Below are positions 1-6,820 of a stretch of 19,882 bases of DNA, piece after piece; the stretch's first letter is position 1, and each line of letters begins with the position of its first letter. A program made the translations under genes and the position numbers. The notes below the pieces were generated by a model. That model saw only the letters and a list, made by a program, of their open reading frames with translations, was not told the DNA's origin and did no database searches. The DNA is from an uncultured Oscillospiraceae bacterium (GTDB lineage: Bacteria; Bacillota; Clostridia; Oscillospirales; Oscillospiraceae), in the NCBI GenBank assembly GCA_904398675.1, contig CAJFPI010000035.1:1-19882 (forward strand), written 5' to 3'.

Positions 1-11
1 CCGGGCTTTTT
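1..11. terminator. Possible half of a terminator cut by the window edge
   Basis: The window opens with CCGGGC followed by five T on the plus strand. Read on the minus strand this is five A followed by GCCCGG. Such a sequence is one arm of a typical A-stem-T bidirectional terminator, whose other arm would lie outside the window. It would end the short tRNA-like transcript described next. Only one arm is visible, so this is a guess from composition. Confidence 0.25.
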
Positions 12-27
12 GATTGAATTGTTGTTT

Positions 28-85
28 CCCTACATCGAGGGGGATTACCTCCGTTTGCTGGCGCTCCCAGCTGAGCTATACCCCC
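28..85 (-). pseudogene. Degenerate tRNA-Ala-like RNA (5' half of a tRNA)
   Basis: On the minus strand the first 21 nt from position 85 match the start of a bacterial tRNA-Ala: acceptor GGGGGTA, then TA, then a D arm GCTCAGCTGGGAGC. The D arm is two bases short (GAGAGC is expected). The usual anticodon stem-loop is absent, there is no GGTTCGAAUCC T arm, and no TACCCCC strand to pair with the acceptor. What follows is GGAGGTAATCCCCC and a small CCCT/AGGG hairpin whose loop contains CGATGT. The five leading G can pair with the CCCCC at 39-43 to give a mini-structure of about 47 nt. A strong promoter lies just upstream, so the RNA is probably made. I read it as a decayed or remodelled tRNA gene, not a functional tRNA. 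Confidence 0.45.
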
Positions 86-139
86 AAATTTCGTCCTCAC
101 CGCGTTTTGTTTTTTGCCGTCCAGATCAGAACGATACTT

Positions 140-168
140 AATATACCAGAGAACATCGCCTTTGTCAA
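140..168 (-). promoter_or_regulatory. Sigma-A promoter of the tRNA-like RNA
   Basis: The -35 box is TTGACA (163-168), the spacer is 17 bp and the -10 box is TATATT (140-145), preceded by TGG, which gives an extended -10. The start point would be near 133, about 48 nt before the tRNA-like sequence. Nothing else lies downstream within the window, so this promoter serves that RNA. Confidence 0.75.
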
Positions 169-225
169 GCTTTATTTTCAGTTTTTTCGATTTAATTTTT
201 AGGGGTGAAAATGAAACGATGGTTC

Positions 226-268
226 GGCGGGACGCTGTTCGGATCCCAGCCGCACGACAGCACCCGCC
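226..268 (-). terminator. Hairpin downstream of the marR gene, possible terminator
   Basis: GGCGGG (226-231) and GCTGT pair with ACAGC and CCCGCC (263-268) around a central loop. The stem has one or two bulged bases. It lies about 35 bp beyond the MarR stop codon and before the tRNA-like promoter. No clean T run follows it on the minus strand, so it may protect an mRNA end or act as an imperfect terminator. Confidence 0.35.
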
Positions 269-303
269 CAACCGGTTTTTCCAGATGTTTCCCTCCCGCC
301 CCA

Positions 304-744
304 TCACAGCTGCAGTGGATTCTTCCGCAGCCTCTCCCGCATCTCCTCCAGCAGCGCAACGGCACGCAGCAGCTCCCCTTCTGAGGTTCCCTGGCAGACA
401 AGCCGGTCCTCTTCAGCAAATGCCTCCGCAACTTTTTCCGCCACCTCCTGCCCCCGATCCGTCAGATACACCTGAATGCTGCGCCGGCTGCCCGGGTCCT
501 CCCTGCGGCACACCAATCCGGCCTCAGCCAGCCGGTCCAGGCTGCGGGACACGGTGGAGCCGTCAATCCCACAAAATTCTGACAGCTGGCGCTGCGTCTG
601 GGGACCGAATCGGAACAGGCACTCCAGCGTGCGGGGCTGCCCCTGCCCCAGCGGGATTCCCAGGGACTGGAAACGGGACCGCAGCCAGCGTCGCCGCTCC
701 AGCTCCCACCGGGCCACCGCATAGCGCAGGCAATAATACTCCAT
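304..744 (-). CDS. MarR-family transcriptional regulator
   Basis: The product is a 146-residue winged helix-turn-helix repressor of MarR size and organisation. An N-terminal helix is followed by the HTH around residues 52-76 (QRQLSEFCGIDGSTVSRSLDR) and the wing around 82-96, where GSRRSIQVYLTDRG matches the family pattern. C-terminal helices would dimerise. The ATG is preceded by an AGGAGAGG ribosome site. The gene starts 15 bp after the ABC exporter stop codon and is the last gene of that operon. MarR proteins next to multidrug exporters usually repress them and release on binding a substrate of the pump. The likely operator is the perfect inverted repeat over the operon's -10 box (4363-4387). 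The family is clear; the ligand cannot be told. Confidence 0.9.
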   Translation of the reverse strand: MEYYCLRYAVARWELERRRWLRSRFQSLGIPLGQGQPRTLECLFRFGPQTQRQLSEFCGIDGSTVSRSLDRLAEAGLVCRREDPGSRRSIQVYLTDRGQEVAEKVAEAFAEEDRLVCQGTSEGELLRAVALLEEMRERLRKNPLQL

Positions 745-759
745 CTTTCCTCTCCTCCC

Positions 760-2616
760 TCATGACAGCTCTGTCTGTCCGGTGTAAAGGGCAAAATAGC
801 GCCCTTTCTGCTCCAGCAGATCTCCGTGGTCGCCTCGCTCAATGATCCTCCCCTGCTCAACCACCATAATGGCGTTGGCATTGCGGACCGTGGAGAGCCG
901 ATGGGCAATGACAAAAACGGTCCGGCCTTCCATCAGGCTGTCCAGCCCCTTTTCAATCAATTTCTCTGTGCGGGTATCGATGGAGCTGGTGGCCTCATCC
1001 AGGACGAACACCGGCGGGTGGGCCACTGCCGCCCGGGCGATAGCCAGCAGCTGCCGCTGGCCCTGGGAGAGATTCTCCCCGTTTCCGGTGAGCATGGTAT
1101 CATAGCCGTCAGGCAGACGGCGGATAAAGGAGTCGGCGTTTGCCAGGATAGCAGCCTGACGCACCTCCTCGTCCGTGGCCTCCAGACGGCCAAAGCGGAT
1201 GTTGTCAGCAATGGTCCCGGTAAAGAGGTGCGTCTCCTGCACCACCACCGACAGGGAACGGCGGAGATCCGCCTTGCGGATGCGGCGCAGGTCCAGCCCG
1301 TCATAGGTAATGGTCCCGCTCTGGATCTCATAAAACCGGGTGATCAGATTGATGATGGTAGTCTTTCCCGCTCCGGTGGAGCCCACAAAGGCGATCTTCT
1401 GCCCCGGCTTTGCATAGAGGCTCACATCCCGCAGCACTGTCTTTCCAGGCACATAGCCAAAGGTCACATGATCAAACCGCACGTCCCCCCGCAGGGGCAC
1501 CAGTGTTTCCCCCTTCCGGCCGGGACATTTCCAGGCGTAGTGCCCGGCGGCCCGCTCCGTCTCGCGCAGGGTGCCGTCCGGCGCCGTCTCTGTCCGGACC
1601 AGGGTGATATCCCCCTCATCCACCTCCGGCGCCTCATCCATCATGGCAAAGATCCGCTCGGCCCCGGAGAGGGCGGTGAGGAAAAAGTTTGCCTGCTGGG
1701 TCAGCTGGTTCATGGGCATGGCGCTCTGCCGGACATAGACCAGATAGGGGGAGAGACTGGCCAGATCCGTCAGTCCTGTAAGGACGAAGATCCCTCCCAG
1801 GCAGGCAGACACAGCGTAATTGAAGTAGCTGAGGCTCACCACGGTGGGAACCATCATCCCCGCATAGCGCACCGCCCTGGTTCCCGACTGACGCAGGTCC
1901 TCATTGTACCGGCAGAAGGTCTCAAAATCTGCATCCTCGTGGTTGAAAACCTTTTCCACCTTCTGCCCGGCCACCATCTCCTCCACAAAGCCGTTGAGTG
2001 CGGCCAGATGGGCCTGCTGCTGGGCAAAGTACTTCTTGCTGCTGCGGCTGCTGTAGAGGATAAAGAGGAACATCAAAAGGAGGAAGAAAATCACGATCAG
2101 CGACAGCCTCCGGTCCAGCACCACCAGCATCACAATGGTGCCGGTCACCATGACAAAGCTCTGAATCAGGAGGGTAAAGCTGTTGTTCAGCGCCTCGGTG
2201 ATGGCGTCCACATCGTTGGTAAAACTGCTCATCAGCTCGCCGTGGGTATGGGTGTCAAAGTAGGACAGGGGCAGGGTCTGCAGATGGGCGAAGAGGTCCC
2301 GCCGGATCTGTGCGACCACCTGCTGGGCGGTGTGGACCATCAGCTGGTTGTAGCCCAGTGTGCAGAGAGCCCCCAGGGCGTACATCGCCCCCATGCCCAA
2401 TACGGCCCGGCCAAGCCCCGCCAGGTCCTTCGGCTCGATAAATTCCCGGATCACCGGGCGGAGCAGATAGGTCCCCAGGATGTTGGCCATGCTGCTGCAG
2501 ACCACCAGCAGCGCCACTGCCGCCAGAGCCAGGCGGTGCTTTCCCAGATAGCGCAGCAGACGCCGCAGCGTCCAGCCCAGATGCTTTGGGCGCTTTCGTG
2601 CCGCATTTCCCGCCAT
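760..2616 (-). CDS. ABC exporter half-transporter, catalytic subunit (TM288/BmrD-like)
   Basis: The protein has 618 residues. An exporter-type membrane domain occupies about 1-330 (hydrophobic segments near 28-48, 70-90, 150-190 and 255-285). The nucleotide-binding domain has Walker A GSTGAGKTT (412-420), Q-loop Gln460, signature LSQGQ (516-520), Walker B ending in Asp540 with catalytic Glu541, and switch His572. All key ATPase residues are present. A polar insert of about 45 residues (335-380) links the two domains. The ATG overlaps the TAA of the upstream half-transporter by one base (TAATG), so translation is coupled. Together they should form a heterodimeric exporter of the TM287/288, BmrCD or LmrCD kind, moving drugs, lipids or peptides outward. 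The substrate is unknown. Confidence 0.93.
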   Translation of the reverse strand: MAGNAARKRPKHLGWTLRRLLRYLGKHRLALAAVALLVVCSSMANILGTYLLRPVIREFIEPKDLAGLGRAVLGMGAMYALGALCTLGYNQLMVHTAQQVVAQIRRDLFAHLQTLPLSYFDTHTHGELMSSFTNDVDAITEALNNSFTLLIQSFVMVTGTIVMLVVLDRRLSLIVIFFLLLMFLFILYSSRSSKKYFAQQQAHLAALNGFVEEMVAGQKVEKVFNHEDADFETFCRYNEDLRQSGTRAVRYAGMMVPTVVSLSYFNYAVSACLGGIFVLTGLTDLASLSPYLVYVRQSAMPMNQLTQQANFFLTALSGAERIFAMMDEAPEVDEGDITLVRTETAPDGTLRETERAAGHYAWKCPGRKGETLVPLRGDVRFDHVTFGYVPGKTVLRDVSLYAKPGQKIAFVGSTGAGKTTIINLITRFYEIQSGTITYDGLDLRRIRKADLRRSLSVVVQETHLFTGTIADNIRFGRLEATDEEVRQAAILANADSFIRRLPDGYDTMLTGNGENLSQGQRQLLAIARAAVAHPPVFVLDEATSSIDTRTEKLIEKGLDSLMEGRTVFVIAHRLSTVRNANAIMVVEQGRIIERGDHGDLLEQKGRYFALYTGQTELS

Positions 2617-4349
2617 TACAGTCCCGCTCCTTCCTGCTGAGAATGGTAGATCTCCTGATAGATCCGGTTGCGCTCCAAAAGCGTCCAGTGATCTCCTATA
2701 TCATGGATCCTGCCGTCTTCCAGAACCACGATCTTGTCCGCATGGAGGACAGAGGTGATCCGCTGGGCAATGATGATCTTTGTGGTGTCCGGAAGGCTCC
2801 TGGCAAGGCCCTCCCGAATCTTTGCCTCCGTCACCATGTCCACAGCGCTGGTGGAATCGTCCAGAATCAAAATTTTGGGCCGTTTCAAAATGGCCCGGGC
2901 AATACACAGCCGCTGTTTCTGCCCGCCGGAAACATTGACGCCTCCCTGTCCCAGCTCCGTGTCGTAGCCCTTCTCCAGACGGTGGATGAACTCGTCCACA
3001 CAGGCAATGCGGCATGCCTCCCGGATCTCCTCCTCCGAGGCATCTGCCTTGCCCCAGCGGAGATTTTCCAGCACCGTGCCGGAAAACAGCGTGTTCTTCT
3101 GCAGCACCATGGCAATGGCGTCCCGCAGATGGCGGAGAGGATAGCGGTCCACCGGACGGCCGTCCACCAGCAGCGTCCCCTCGGTGACGTCGTACAGCCG
3201 GGGGATCAGCTGCACCAGGGTGCTCTTTGCCGAGCCGGTGCCGCCGATGATGCCCACCGTCTCCCCCGCCCTGATGGTCAGGCTGATATCCCTCAGGACA
3301 AACTCCCTGGCGTCGGCCCGGTATTTGAAGGAGACGTGGTCAAACACCACCTCGCCCCGCTCCACCTCCACATTTTCGGCGTGCTCCTCTGTGATGTCGA
3401 TGGGCTCGTCCATTACCTCCAAAATCCGGTGTCCCGAGGCCACGGCCCGGGTCAGCAGGAGAAATACGTTGGACATCAGCATGAGACTGTTGAGCACCTG
3501 GAGCACATAGCTGAGAAAGCCGGTGAGCTTTCCGATCTGCATTTCCCCGCCGATAATCATCCGCCCGCCAAACCAGAGAATGGCCAGGATCGTGGCATAC
3601 ATCACCAGCTGCATGGCCGGCATGTTCAGCACCGCCAGGCGGAAGGACCGCTCCGCCACAGACTGGAGATTGCCGTTGACCTGGGCGAATTTCTCCTCCT
3701 CATACTCCCCCCGTACATATGCCTTCACAATGCGGATGGCGGACAGATCCTCCTGAACGGTTCGGTTGACCAGGTCGATGGCCCGCTGGAGCCTGGCATA
3801 CATGGGGCGCACGTGGAGGACAATCTCCCCCAAAAGCACAGCCAGCAGCGGCGCGGCAATGAGAAACACCACTGCCAGCCGTGGGTTGATCAGGAAGGAC
3901 ATGACAATGGACGTCACCATCATAATAGGCGAGCGGACCGCTGGGCGCAGGCCGGAGGTCACGGCGTTTTGAATGGTGGTCACATCGCTGGTCAGCCGGG
4001 TAACCAGCGATGCAGTCTGAAACCGATCCCGGTTGGAGAAGGAAAAGCTCTGGATCTTCCGATACTCCGCCTTACGGAGTTCTGCGGCCAGGCCATTGCC
4101 GCAGAGGGCCGTGCAATGGGCGCTGACCACCCCTAAAGCCATGGAGACCAGTGCGCAGAGGATCATATACCCCCCCATCCGGTAGATATAGGGCCGGTCC
4201 CCATTGGCTACGCCCACGTCCACAATGTCCGCCATCAAAAGCGGAATCACCAGCTCGAAAACCGTCTCCGCTGCGATGCAGAGAACCGCCGCCACCGCGT
4301 AGACGCGGTATCTGTGCAGATAGGCGGCAAACCGCCGGAACAGCTCCAA
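2616..4349 (-). CDS. ABC exporter half-transporter with degenerate ATPase site (TM287/BmrC-like)
   Basis: I place the start at a TTG at 4349, giving 577 residues, because GGGGGGAG lies four bases upstream. An in-frame ATG at 4397 would put the start inside the promoter. The protein has an exporter membrane domain (about 1-310) and an ATPase domain with Walker A GGTGSAKST (369-377) and signature VSGGQ (473-477). Walker B is LILDD, so Asp498 replaces the catalytic Glu, and the switch histidine is Gln529 (IIAQRITS). Asp for Glu together with Gln for His is the mark of the degenerate-site subunit of TM287/288-type heterodimers. The partner encoded next has the intact residues. This is the first gene of the exporter-marR operon, directly behind a strong promoter. 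Confidence 0.92.
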   Translation of the reverse strand: MELFRRFAAYLHRYRVYAVAAVLCIAAETVFELVIPLLMADIVDVGVANGDRPYIYRMGGYMILCALVSMALGVVSAHCTALCGNGLAAELRKAEYRKIQSFSFSNRDRFQTASLVTRLTSDVTTIQNAVTSGLRPAVRSPIMMVTSIVMSFLINPRLAVVFLIAAPLLAVLLGEIVLHVRPMYARLQRAIDLVNRTVQEDLSAIRIVKAYVRGEYEEEKFAQVNGNLQSVAERSFRLAVLNMPAMQLVMYATILAILWFGGRMIIGGEMQIGKLTGFLSYVLQVLNSLMLMSNVFLLLTRAVASGHRILEVMDEPIDITEEHAENVEVERGEVVFDHVSFKYRADAREFVLRDISLTIRAGETVGIIGGTGSAKSTLVQLIPRLYDVTEGTLLVDGRPVDRYPLRHLRDAIAMVLQKNTLFSGTVLENLRWGKADASEEEIREACRIACVDEFIHRLEKGYDTELGQGGVNVSGGQKQRLCIARAILKRPKILILDDSTSAVDMVTEAKIREGLARSLPDTTKIIIAQRITSVLHADKIVVLEDGRIHDIGDHWTLLERNRIYQEIYHSQQEGAGL

Positions 4350-4362
4350 ATCGCTCCCCCCA

Positions 4363-4387
4363 TACAATTGAATATGCAACAATTGTA
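4363..4387. promoter_or_regulatory. Perfect inverted repeat over the -10 box, probable MarR operator
   Basis: TACAATTG (4363-4370) and CAATTGTA (4380-4387) form perfect 8-bp arms separated by 9 bp. The right arm contains the -10 box of the exporter operon. The decamer ATTGTTGCAT also occurs twice in direct orientation in this promoter region on the minus strand. A dimeric winged-helix repressor bound here would block RNA polymerase. The MarR protein encoded at the end of the same operon is the natural candidate, which would give autoregulation. Confidence 0.6.
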
Positions 4388-4410
4388 AATGCAACAATAA
4401 TTGCTGTCAA
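4382..4410 (-). promoter_or_regulatory. Sigma-A promoter of the ABC exporter-marR operon
   Basis: The -35 box is a perfect TTGACA (4405-4410), the spacer is 17 bp and the -10 box is TACAAT (4382-4387). The predicted start point is near 4375, about 26 nt before the TTG start codon, leaving room for the GGGGGGAG ribosome site. Such a near-consensus promoter would be strong unless repressed, which fits the overlapping inverted repeat. Confidence 0.85.
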
Positions 4411-4468
4411 TGGTTTCCTGAAATTTTATAAGAAATGCTGTTTCCGGGGGTGATGAAACACAGACAGA

Positions 4469-4489
4469 CTGCACCAATATACTGTGCAG
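4469..4489 (-). terminator. Weak hairpin after the anti-sigma gene
   Basis: CTGCAC and GTGCAG form a 6-bp stem with a 9-nt loop. On the minus strand it is followed by T-rich but broken sequence (TCTGTCTGTGTTTC). It lies about 45 bp after the anti-sigma stop codon and before the exporter promoter. It may terminate the sigma/anti-sigma mRNA, but it is not a classical terminator. Confidence 0.3.
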
Positions 4490-4532
4490 CCCGTATGTGT
4501 TTGATAAATTGTTTACATTTTATGATTACACC

Positions 4533-5069
4533 TTATGGGTTCAGCAGCATCTCCCCCTCCACCCGGTCCAGCAGCTGGTATCCTGTGACCTGCCACAGTC
4601 CCGCAGTCCCATCGTAGGGAATGCGTTCCATGCGGACCAGGAGAATTTTCTCCTCCGGCTGACAGAGGACCAGCACTTCTGCTGTAGTTTCTTCCTCTTC
4701 AACTACTGTGTAAGAAAATCCATTTTCTTTTTGAATGTACACTCCATCTCCCATATTCTCCCGGTTCCAGGTCTCCAGGAAAGTGAACAGCGTGTCCATC
4801 CGGTCAAAGCTGCCTGTCCGGTGTCCCGCATCGATCTCCTGGAAAGTTTCCGCCGTATAGCGGGGGAACAGTACTTCCCTGACCGCCTGCCGCAGCGCCG
4901 GGCTTACCGCAAGGGCCGTCCCCACCAGCAGCAGAGCCGTCACAGCTGCCGCACAGAGGCGGAGGGCCATTCTGGGCCGTTTTCGCCTTGCGGTCCCTTC
5001 CCCCATGGCCTCCAGGAGATACCGGTCATCAATGGTATTCAGTGCTTTTGAAAAAGTGTCTGTCAGCAT
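4533..5069 (-). CDS. Membrane-anchored anti-sigma factor-like protein
   Basis: The protein has 178 residues: a cytoplasmic N-terminus of about 33 residues ending in a basic patch (TARRKRPR), one membrane segment (about 35-55), and an extracytoplasmic C-terminal domain of about 120 residues. The outer domain contains a conserved-looking Trp/Glu-rich stretch but no domain I can name. Its start overlaps the last bases of the ECF sigma factor gene by 7 bp. That position and topology are typical of cognate anti-sigma factors in Clostridia, which hold the sigma factor until an envelope signal arrives. The role is inferred from context; the N-terminal anti-sigma domain is short and lacks the Zn-binding HxxxCxxC motif. 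Confidence 0.7.
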   Translation of the reverse strand: MLTDTFSKALNTIDDRYLLEAMGEGTARRKRPRMALRLCAAAVTALLLVGTALAVSPALRQAVREVLFPRYTAETFQEIDAGHRTGSFDRMDTLFTFLETWNRENMGDGVYIQKENGFSYTVVEEEETTAEVLVLCQPEEKILLVRMERIPYDGTAGLWQVTGYQLLDRVEGEMLLNP

Positions 5070-5623
5070 GCAAATTCCCCTCTCTCCTCCAAATAGTGTT
5101 TGAGCCTCTTCCGGATCCTGGACAGCCGGACAGAGACGCCCTTCTCTGTCCGGCCCACCCGTCCGGCGATCTCTCGGTAGGAATCGGCAAACCAGTAGCG
5201 CCGCAGGAAGATCACCCGGTCCTCTCCGGCCAGCGTGTCCAGAAACCCCTCGATCAGCAGCCCCAGCTCCCGGGCTTCCAGTGCCGTCTCTGCCGTGTCC
5301 GGCCCGGCCAGGAAGGGTGCCAGCTCCTCCATAGCCACGGTGTAGGCGCTGGCACGTTTCAGCGCCCCTCTACGCTCACAAATTTTGACGGCCTGGTTGC
5401 GGACGATCCTGCACAGATAGGCGGAAAGCACCTGGGGTCTCTCCGGGGGGGTGGCATTCCAGGCGCCCAGGTAAGCGTCGTTGACGCACTCCTCCGCGTC
5501 CTGCCAGTTTCCCAGGATACGGTAGGCCAGCTGGCGGCAGAGCCCGCCGTACTTGGCGTCCAGAGCCTGCACCCCCTCCTCCTCCCGGTCAAACAGCAGG
5601 CGGATGATCGCCTCATCCTCCAT
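5063..5623 (-). CDS. ECF-family RNA polymerase sigma factor
   Basis: The preferred ATG at 5623 gives 186 residues and follows a GGTGAGGA ribosome site. A TTG 36 bp upstream is less likely. Region 2 lies at about 24-84, with LAYRILGNWQDAEECVNDAY matching the ECF -10-recognition and core-binding helices. Region 4 lies at about 128-180, with DSYREIAGRVGRTEKGVSV as the -35-binding HTH. There is no region 1.1 or 3, as expected for a group IV sigma. The gene is coupled to the anti-sigma gene by a 7-bp overlap. Targets are unknown; an ECF-like promoter sits far upstream in the window (19587-19614), but this sigma need not be the one that reads it. Confidence 0.92.
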   Translation of the reverse strand: MEDEAIIRLLFDREEEGVQALDAKYGGLCRQLAYRILGNWQDAEECVNDAYLGAWNATPPERPQVLSAYLCRIVRNQAVKICERRGALKRASAYTVAMEELAPFLAGPDTAETALEARELGLLIEGFLDTLAGEDRVIFLRRYWFADSYREIAGRVGRTEKGVSVRLSRIRKRLKHYLEERGEFAC

Positions 5624-5794
5624 ATTTTCCTCACCCCCCGAATGGATCTCACTGATCAACTACGGTTTTCCCGCAAAACCCTACAGCATGCCCACACCAT
5701 TTTCTGCCATTTCGTCGTTACACAAGGGAAAAATTTCCCCGTGGTGTCCGCACCGGTTACTTTTTGAAAGACGGTGTTTTCCCCGGAAAATAAA

Positions 5795-5821
5795 AATGCC
5801 GCCGACACTGCCGACGGCATT
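5795..5821 (-). terminator. Rho-independent terminator of the BMC operon
   Basis: On the minus strand AATGCCG pairs with CGGCATT, with further partial pairing inside, and the stem is followed at once by TTTTTATTTT. This is a good intrinsic terminator. It lies about 180 bp after the last BMC gene, so the transcript would carry a long structured 3' untranslated region. It also separates that operon from the ECF sigma gene. Confidence 0.7.
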
Positions 5822-5918
5822 CAGCCTTTTTCCTTGCCTTGCTGAGCAAACACATACCGAAAACAGCCATGCGCCGCTTTCGGCGGCACAGCTGTGAGAT
5901 CCAGGCCCGAGGGCCGGG

Positions 5919-5962
5919 GACAGCCTGCATGCAAAAAGCTTGCTTGCGCAGCTGTCTTTTTT
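5919..5962 (+). terminator. Plus-strand intrinsic terminator without an upstream gene
   Basis: GACAGC (5919-5924) pairs with GCTGTC (5951-5956). Inside it TGC pairs with GCA and GCAA with TTGC. Six T follow (5957-5962). The polarity is plus, opposite to every gene nearby. Either it insulates the BMC operon from antisense transcription or it ends an unrecognised plus-strand small RNA covering part of 5815-5956. Confidence 0.6.
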
Positions 5963-5996
5963 CCCGTTATCGCGGCGGGCCTGCAGCTCATGAGGT

Positions 5997-6734
5997 TTAT
6001 TTTTCGTCTGTCCAGGGGGTAAGATCGGAGACGCCCACCTGGGCCGCCCCGGCCCGGAGAAGAGTCCGGATCTCCTCCAGCCCCTCCGCCGGCCCCGCGG
6101 CCTTCACCGCCATCTGCCCGCCCATCAGCTCCCGGGCCAGCCGCACATCTCCCGCGTCGCGGCAGCGGCGGAGGGAGACCATGGCGGCGCCGGTGCGGCG
6201 GAGGGCAGTCAGCACCTCCACCTGCTCCATCCGCTCCAAAAGCCGCAGATCCACCCCTACGGCAAGGGCAGCGCCATAGGAGGCGGCCAGGCGCCCCAGC
6301 TCCTCCAGGGCAAGCTGCTCCTCTCCCAGGCGGCCGCTGCGGAGAGCGGCCATGTCAAAGGCGATCTCCACCACGTCGGCCCCGGAAACGAGGCAATCCC
6401 TGGTCAGGGCTGTCCGGGCGGCGGGCGTCAGGGAGCCCCAGGGGTAGCCGATGGCTGCGGTAAGGGCCGTCATGCTGCCCCCCAGGGCGGACCGTCCCGC
6501 CGACACAAAGGCGGGCAGCACCGTTACCGCCGCCGCCCCTTGTTTCCGCGCCCCACGGCACAGATCCTCCACCCGCTCCGGCGTACACTGGGGACAGAGC
6601 AGCTCCAGAGACAGCGCCCCGGGCAGCGTGGCCGCCGCGAGGTCCGGGTCCAGCCGTCGGTTCACCGCGCCCTTGCTCCGGGTGTCCCGCAGCACCTGCC
6701 ACTCCACTTCCCTTGTAATCCGCTCCAGGTCCAA
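5997..6734 (-). CDS. DeoC-like aldolase homologue lacking the Schiff-base lysine
   Basis: The start is taken as TTG at 6734, because GGGGAGGTG lies just upstream; this gives 245 residues. The fold matches the DeoC/FbaB aldolase barrel: YPWGS near 97-101, SGADVVEIAFDMAALRSG at about 117-134, and a C-terminal VKAAG...GAAQVGVS block at about 210-236. DeoC enzymes split 2-deoxyribose 5-phosphate into acetaldehyde and glyceraldehyde 3-phosphate. Lys211 (VKAAG) corresponds to E. coli Lys201, but the Schiff-base motif VKTSTGF is replaced by VSLRRCR at about 186-192, the lysine of the KVI strand is absent, and Asp102 aligns with Glu. The N-terminus MDLERITREVEWQVL could be an amphipathic encapsulation helix. 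This is the last gene of the BMC operon. The chemistry may be altered or lost. Confidence 0.7.
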   Translation of the reverse strand: MDLERITREVEWQVLRDTRSKGAVNRRLDPDLAAATLPGALSLELLCPQCTPERVEDLCRGARKQGAAAVTVLPAFVSAGRSALGGSMTALTAAIGYPWGSLTPAARTALTRDCLVSGADVVEIAFDMAALRSGRLGEEQLALEELGRLAASYGAALAVGVDLRLLERMEQVEVLTALRRTGAAMVSLRRCRDAGDVRLARELMGGQMAVKAAGPAEGLEEIRTLLRAGAAQVGVSDLTPWTDEK

Positions 6735-6820
6735 TGCGCCACCTCCCCGCTGCCGATCTGCGGCCATGACAACAAGGACTGCACCCTATCGGCGCAATCC
6801 CCGCTGTCTGATGCGTCTGT

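Larger units (their letters stand above)
5624..5996. other. Intergenic region with strong secondary structure, no gene seen
   Basis: This 373-bp gap separates the end of the BMC operon from the ECF sigma gene. I find no coding frame with a ribosome site. It contains a minus-strand terminator (5795-5821), a plus-strand terminator (5919-5962), a GCCGC/GCGGC hairpin near 5874-5886, the palindrome CACAGCTGTG (5887-5896), a GGCC/GGCC hairpin (5904-5915) and a GGGAAA/TTTCCC repeat (5726-5739). I could not find a convincing promoter for the sigma factor gene here. Confidence 0.5.

Noticed and set aside
1..85. A functional tRNA-Ala at the left edge
   Set aside because: Only the acceptor 5' strand and a shortened D arm fit. 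There is no anticodon stem, T arm or acceptor 3' strand in the sequence that follows, so I call it a degenerate tRNA-like RNA.
826..4136. Long plus-strand reading frames opposite the ABC exporter genes (826-2640 and 2586-4136)
   Set aside because: They are antisense to two strongly supported ABC genes, are rich in His, Gln, Gly and Pro as expected for the complement of high-GC genes, and have no ribosome site or recognisable domain.
5769..5779. AAACACCGTCT on the minus strand, identical over 11 bp to the -10 context of the ECF-type promoter at 19587, as a sigma autopromoter
   Set aside because: The place for the -35 box is a T-rich stretch of the BMC terminator with no GGAAC, and the site is about 150 bp from the sigma gene. 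Likely coincidence.
5764..5792. Plus-strand promoter TTGAAA-17-AAAATA for a small RNA ending at 5962
   Set aside because: The -10 box matches only two or three of six consensus bases. Not good enough to support a promoter.
5624..5996. Cobalamin or other known riboswitch near the BMC operon
   Set aside because: I could not match the conserved cores of the B12, c-di-GMP or other common riboswitches, and the region lies at the 3' end of the operon, not in its leader.
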